Positions 8,101 through 9,264 of a DNA stretch of 9,264 bases are shown piece by piece; positions within the stretch are counted from its first letter, which is position 1, and each line of letters starts with the position of its first letter. The position numbers and the translations under genes were made by a program. The stretch is from Planctomycetaceae bacterium (GTDB taxonomy: Bacteria > Planctomycetota > Planctomycetia > Pirellulales > Thermoguttaceae): NCBI GenBank assembly GCA_031254675.1, contig JAIRTV010000024.1:1-9264 (forward strand). Direction: 5' to 3'. The notes below the pieces were generated by a model. It saw nothing but the letters and a program-made list of their open reading frames with translations, made no database searches and was not told where the DNA came from.

Positions 8101-8564
8101 GTGTATTTGGTGCCGGTGACGAGATACGAGATAGGTTTTCCTGTTTCGGGGTGAGTGGTGTTTGGCAACACGATTTGGGCGCCGAGAGCAATTCCTGCTT
8201 GATTCGATTGAACGCAAAGAGTTGGCGAAAGATCGTCAATGACCAAAGGAAACCCAATTGCGTGACCAAGAATAACACAAGACTCGGTCGGCAATGAAAA
8301 TTGCAACAATTCCGATTTTTGCCCTTGCCAAGGTTGAAGTGATGAACGTTGTTGATGGGTTAGAGTTCCTCGTCTTTCGGAATGCAATATCCGCCAATCG
8401 GGAATCTCCGTTTCGAAATATTCTGCCCATGTTGGTTGAACTGGTTGTGTTTGCCCCAACGCGGGTTGATTATTCTCGGTTTTGCAAACAGCAACAACGA
8501 TTGTTCCCCAAACAATCACAACAAAAAGACGGAAATTCCAAAAAACAATCCGTTGTCTAGCCAT
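5190..8564 (-). CDS. Giant secreted protein with glycoside-hydrolase-like TIM barrel and C-terminal jelly-roll domain
   Basis: From the chosen ATG the protein has 1124 residues. It opens with an export signal or anchor (ARQRIV, hydrophobic core about 9-25). Residues about 45-210 form a beta-rich domain (IDDLSPTL, TGKPISYLVTG). A Thr/Ser/Pro linker (210-235) leads to a further beta-rich part, and a second Pro/Thr linker lies at 351-366. Residues about 420-660 look like a TIM barrel: GEPLTFLRQLEFNAAWV (strand 1), GIWLICPPP, AWNLGDE at 503-509 (like the WNxGNE acid/base motif, E509), RPVLCTA, PFWCTVQTQ and GAHGILFTSN (last strand). The strand where the nucleophilic Glu is expected reads VQTQ, so activity may be lost. 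A helical part (785-896) precedes a jelly-roll, carbohydrate-binding-like domain (about 926-1086, ending EVHIDDITI) and a Pro-rich tail. The frame is open back to 8681, but the added 39 residues would bury the signal. Similar proteins are, I believe, conserved in Planctomycetota; role unknown. Confidence 0.85.
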   Translation of the reverse strand: MARQRIVFWNFRLFVVIVWGTIVVAVCKTENNQPALGQTQPVQPTWAEYFETEIPDWRILHSERRGTLTHQQRSSLQPWQGQKSELLQFSLPTESCVILGHAIGFPLVIDDLSPTLCVQSNQAGIALGAQIVLPNTTHPETGKPISYLVTGTKYTGSGNWEKLGFWDKNGNSTLFQQAERLGKLLRAELKINLDLRDKYVRQIVLFVEPAPTTTSTTPTTTSPTSPTSPTSKTSKVLWVDSLEVVGHVVVADVILNRCELERQTSFPPRFDPINFDGFKIEAGLKSVYVQTTRLQNSGGNTEWISPLANRPSLPLRATPVSGNSPSDVGRKTELNTPTNIRINTTDTTIIPYSPTPPSPTTPPPTSLNLPDKLARSVFSEQDEIRFSLTNQQSQNISPASLLPIRLSDQVLSVDDIPIGVRAVEYNGEPLTFLRQLEFNAAWVKERPTTALLQEAKNAGIWLICPPPGPSELATATKFNPATSAQHSSLGATVIDSSFDNVLAWNLGDECTQPNHTAYSQWVSVLQSADRVRRRPVLCTARSGVREYSRIADILMMRREPLLSSLDFLALRDWQQSYLLLARPDTPFWCTVQTQPSQKLADQWTMFEGNPQSICPFSYEQLRMQVYLALATGAHGILFTSNTPLTNNDPESEFRRTSLELLNWQLQLIEEWFAAGNVSSALVKSNRRPMSSAVIQSGRSRLLIPIWQENRNQQVLSAAIVGNVKYIISGIPETYDAYHLVPGGLYPIDTKRVAGGVQIELPEANLNSLIFFGEADAIYANIGKRAKDIGPRAAYLACRLAELQLAATEQVLSVLKQSAETKTIPIHPKDNLPLIAVKEQETMVNTTKSAIDLAKNLAQRRPPDYARAYLQAEIATRGLRVVAREMLLEATRHELNLCMTPVSVTFATLPYYLTAYQRTNGATLGENRLLCGDMEDLYRMTQAGWETVSHRIDGVASPKRDTVANAKRSGQKGLQMVVLPSGSADKPAQLETAPIWMTTPPIPVRLGEMICVSGWIRIPRRLESTVDGLMIFDSLGGESLALRFLETGTWREFAFYRNIPADGNYYVTFGLQGLGEVHIDDITIAAVRFEVPVLPSAPPQQPASPTPWQRLNPFQYLPPIPIWNQ
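7877..7903 (-). repeat. 9-base tandem repeat encoding Ser-Pro-Thr linker
   Basis: Three 9-base units (TTGGTGAAG, TCGGTGAAG, TTGGCGATG on the + strand) lie in tandem and encode the repeated SPT triplets of the first linker of the giant protein. The array sits in a wider Thr/Ser/Pro stretch (residues 210-235) that separates two beta-rich parts. Repeats of this kind vary in copy number by slippage without changing frame. Confidence 0.6.
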
Positions 8565-8729
8565 AACAATATGATTCTTGATCAATTGTGGTTGACGATC
8601 AATAAAGAAAACAGTCAACAAAAAAAAACACTGATCATTTCCGGCGGCTTCAACAAATTCCGCCAACAAAATCACAAGCAAAATAATTGAGCAAAGTAAT
8701 AAAGTAATTCAGTGAAGTAATGTTGACGA

Positions 8730-8758
8730 ATCATAGCAATTTTGCGTTGTTGGGTAAA
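8730..8758 (-). promoter_or_regulatory. Candidate promoter of the giant gene
   Basis: Reading the minus strand, TTTACC (8758-8753) matches four of six bases of the -35 consensus, and TATGAT (8735-8730) matches five of six of the -10 consensus, with a 17-base spacer. Transcription would start near 8723, giving a leader of about 160 bases before the chosen ATG at 8564. Prediction by eye only. Confidence 0.3.
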
Positions 8759-9034
8759 GAACAAAAAGTTCGGATTGATTTGGCGTAATGGTTTTTAATT
8801 TTTCTTTCTTTTTTTTCTCTTTCTCTGTGTATTCTGTGTTTTCGGTGTCCGAATAAAATGACCGCCCAAATCAGTATTCGAGTGCAATATCTTATATTGG
8901 GGCGAGGTCAACGAAAAGGTTTCATACAGTTGTGTTGATTTTGCGGTTATTTCCGGATTGAAATCGTTTTATTCCGTGTTCGGAGGAAAACTTTTCGGAA
9001 TCGTCCAGGACAGAAAAAGAATTGTTCGTTTCCA

Positions 9035-9053
9035 GACACGGATCATTCGTGTC
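9035..9053. repeat. Hairpin, 6-bp perfect stem
   Basis: GACACG (9035-9040) pairs with CGTGTC (9048-9053). A G-T and an A-T pair can extend the stem inward to 8 bp with loop TCA. It spans the boundary of repeat units 1 and 2. A smaller perfect odd palindrome, CGGAC-T-GTCCG, follows at 9060-9070. Confidence 0.5.
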
Positions 9054-9127
9054 CAAAAACGGACTGTCCGCAACTCCAAAAAAACTCTTGGGAACGCCAA
9101 AGGTAGGTGATGTTGCCTCAAAGGTGG

Positions 9128-9166
9128 GTGATGTTTCGCCGAAACATCACATCGGCGAAAGCCGAT
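9128..9166. repeat. Two abutting perfect hairpins, one with a GAAA tetraloop
   Basis: GTGATGTTTC (9128-9137) and GAAACATCAC (9141-9150) form a perfect 10-bp stem around loop GCC. The very next base starts a second perfect stem, ATCGGC (9151-9156) with GCCGAT (9161-9166), closed by GAAA (9157-9160), a GNRA tetraloop if transcribed from the + strand. The upstream copy GTGATGTT (9107-9114) could pair with AACATCAC (9143-9150) instead, giving an alternative fold. Confidence 0.6.
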
Positions 9167-9172
9167 TAGTCC

Positions 9173-9257
9173 CTGTTTCCGGCTGGCAATCAGATTCCAA
9201 ACCATTTGGCAATACAAATTGCCGTCCGTAAACAGAGGCGAGTTGCCTAACGGCAAC
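9173..9257. other. Possible three-way-junction fold plus 3' hairpin
   Basis: CTGTTT (9173-9178) pairs with AAACAG (9230-9235); after a C-T mismatch, CGG (9180-9182) pairs with CCG (9226-9228). Inside lie two hairpins: TGG/AAT pairing with ATT/CCA at 9184-9199 with one bulged C, and GGCAAT (9208-9213) with ATTGCC (9218-9223) around ACAA. Seven bases after the outer stem, GTTGCC (9242-9247) pairs with GGCAAC (9252-9257) around TAAC. It looks like a structured RNA or a folded repeat; I do not recognise a known RNA family, and no tRNA fits. Confidence 0.4.
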
Positions 9258-9264
9258 GCAACCT

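Larger units (their letters stand above)
9025..9171. repeat. Degenerate 21-base tandem repeat array
   Basis: The stretch divides into seven 21-base units (starts 9025, 9046, 9067, 9088, 9109, 9130, 9151). Units 1 and 2 agree at 15 of 21 positions, opening TTCGT and sharing TCCA and ACGGA. A 17-base direct repeat, CAAAGGTAGGTGATGTT at 9098-9114 and CAAAGGTGGGTGATGTT at 9119-9135, agrees at 16 of 17 with the same period. Unit 3 and the last units match only weakly. Translated on the + strand the array gives heptads such as TPKVGDV and ASKVGDV. It may continue outside the window. Confidence 0.55.
8565..9264. other. Non-coding region upstream of the giant gene
   Basis: Nothing here reads as a convincing gene. 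Bases 8565-8760 probably hold the leader and promoter of the minus-strand giant gene, with three copies of AAGTAAT at 8694, 8702 and 8715. A pyrimidine tract lies at 8799-8826. CAATAT and ATATTG (8885-8899) form a small hairpin. A 26-codon frame at 8858-8938 (starting MTAQISIR) has no clear ribosome site and is not called. From about 9025 to the edge the DNA is a chain of hairpins with a 21-base period. The open frames across that part (9022-9231 on + and 8969-9256 on -) are by-products of the repeat. Confidence 0.6.

Noticed and set aside
8480..8500. Lipobox in the giant protein signal
   Set aside because: The residues before the cysteine read VVAV, with Val at -1 where Gly, Ala or Ser is required.
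8565..8681. 39-residue N-terminal extension of the giant protein
   Set aside because: The signal-like segment begins right after the inner ATG at 8564; the extension would put 39 residues ahead of it, in AT-rich DNA without coding character.
9022..9231. Open frame of 69 codons on + with SKVGDV-type heptads
   Set aside because: No ribosome site, and the frame stays open because the repeat period is 21 bases; the opposite strand (8969-9256) is open for the same reason.
9000..9264. RNase P RNA, SRP RNA, tmRNA or tRNA
   Set aside because: None of the conserved core motifs of these RNAs is present on either strand.

Overview
The window reads as chromosomal DNA of an AT-leaning Gram-negative bacterium, most likely a planctomycete and probably an anaerobe. 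The argument rests on a lipid A kinase (LpxK) whose N-terminus resembles planctomycetal LpxK, a very large secreted protein with a degenerate glycoside-hydrolase-like core of a kind I associate with Planctomycetota, and an accessory protein of the 2-hydroxyacyl-CoA dehydratase activase group, which is typical of anaerobes. The phylum call is an inference from memory of families, not from a search.

Layout. Bases 71-1207 (+) encode a secreted class C beta-lactamase-fold serine hydrolase. A 481-base non-coding stretch (1208-1688) holds a TTGACA element followed by a GAGTGCTAA half-CIRCE motif, two overlapping inverted repeats, and two adjacent hairpins ending in a T-run. Two + strand genes follow: a small membrane protein with a zinc ribbon (1689-2048) and a stand-alone COG3581-like protein (2135-3415). 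The next three genes are on the minus strand and converge on them: a giant secreted protein (5190-8564), a small secreted protein (4641-5030) and lpxK (3504-4607), in that order of transcription. The small protein and lpxK are 33 bases apart and could share a transcript. The giant gene lies 159 bases upstream and may be separate.

The last 700 bases (8565-9264) have no convincing gene. From about 9025 to the window edge lies a dense chain of inverted repeats built on a degenerate 21-base period. It includes a 10-bp perfect hairpin, a 6-bp stem capped by GAAA, a fold that can be drawn as a three-way junction, and a further 6-bp hairpin. No coding feature explains this structure. It is the strongest candidate here for something undescribed: a structured RNA or an intergenic repeat family.

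Apart from the possible small protein-lpxK pair, the genes show no shared pathway. LpxK makes lipid A for the outer membrane. The serine hydrolase, the small protein and the giant protein are all predicted to be exported.
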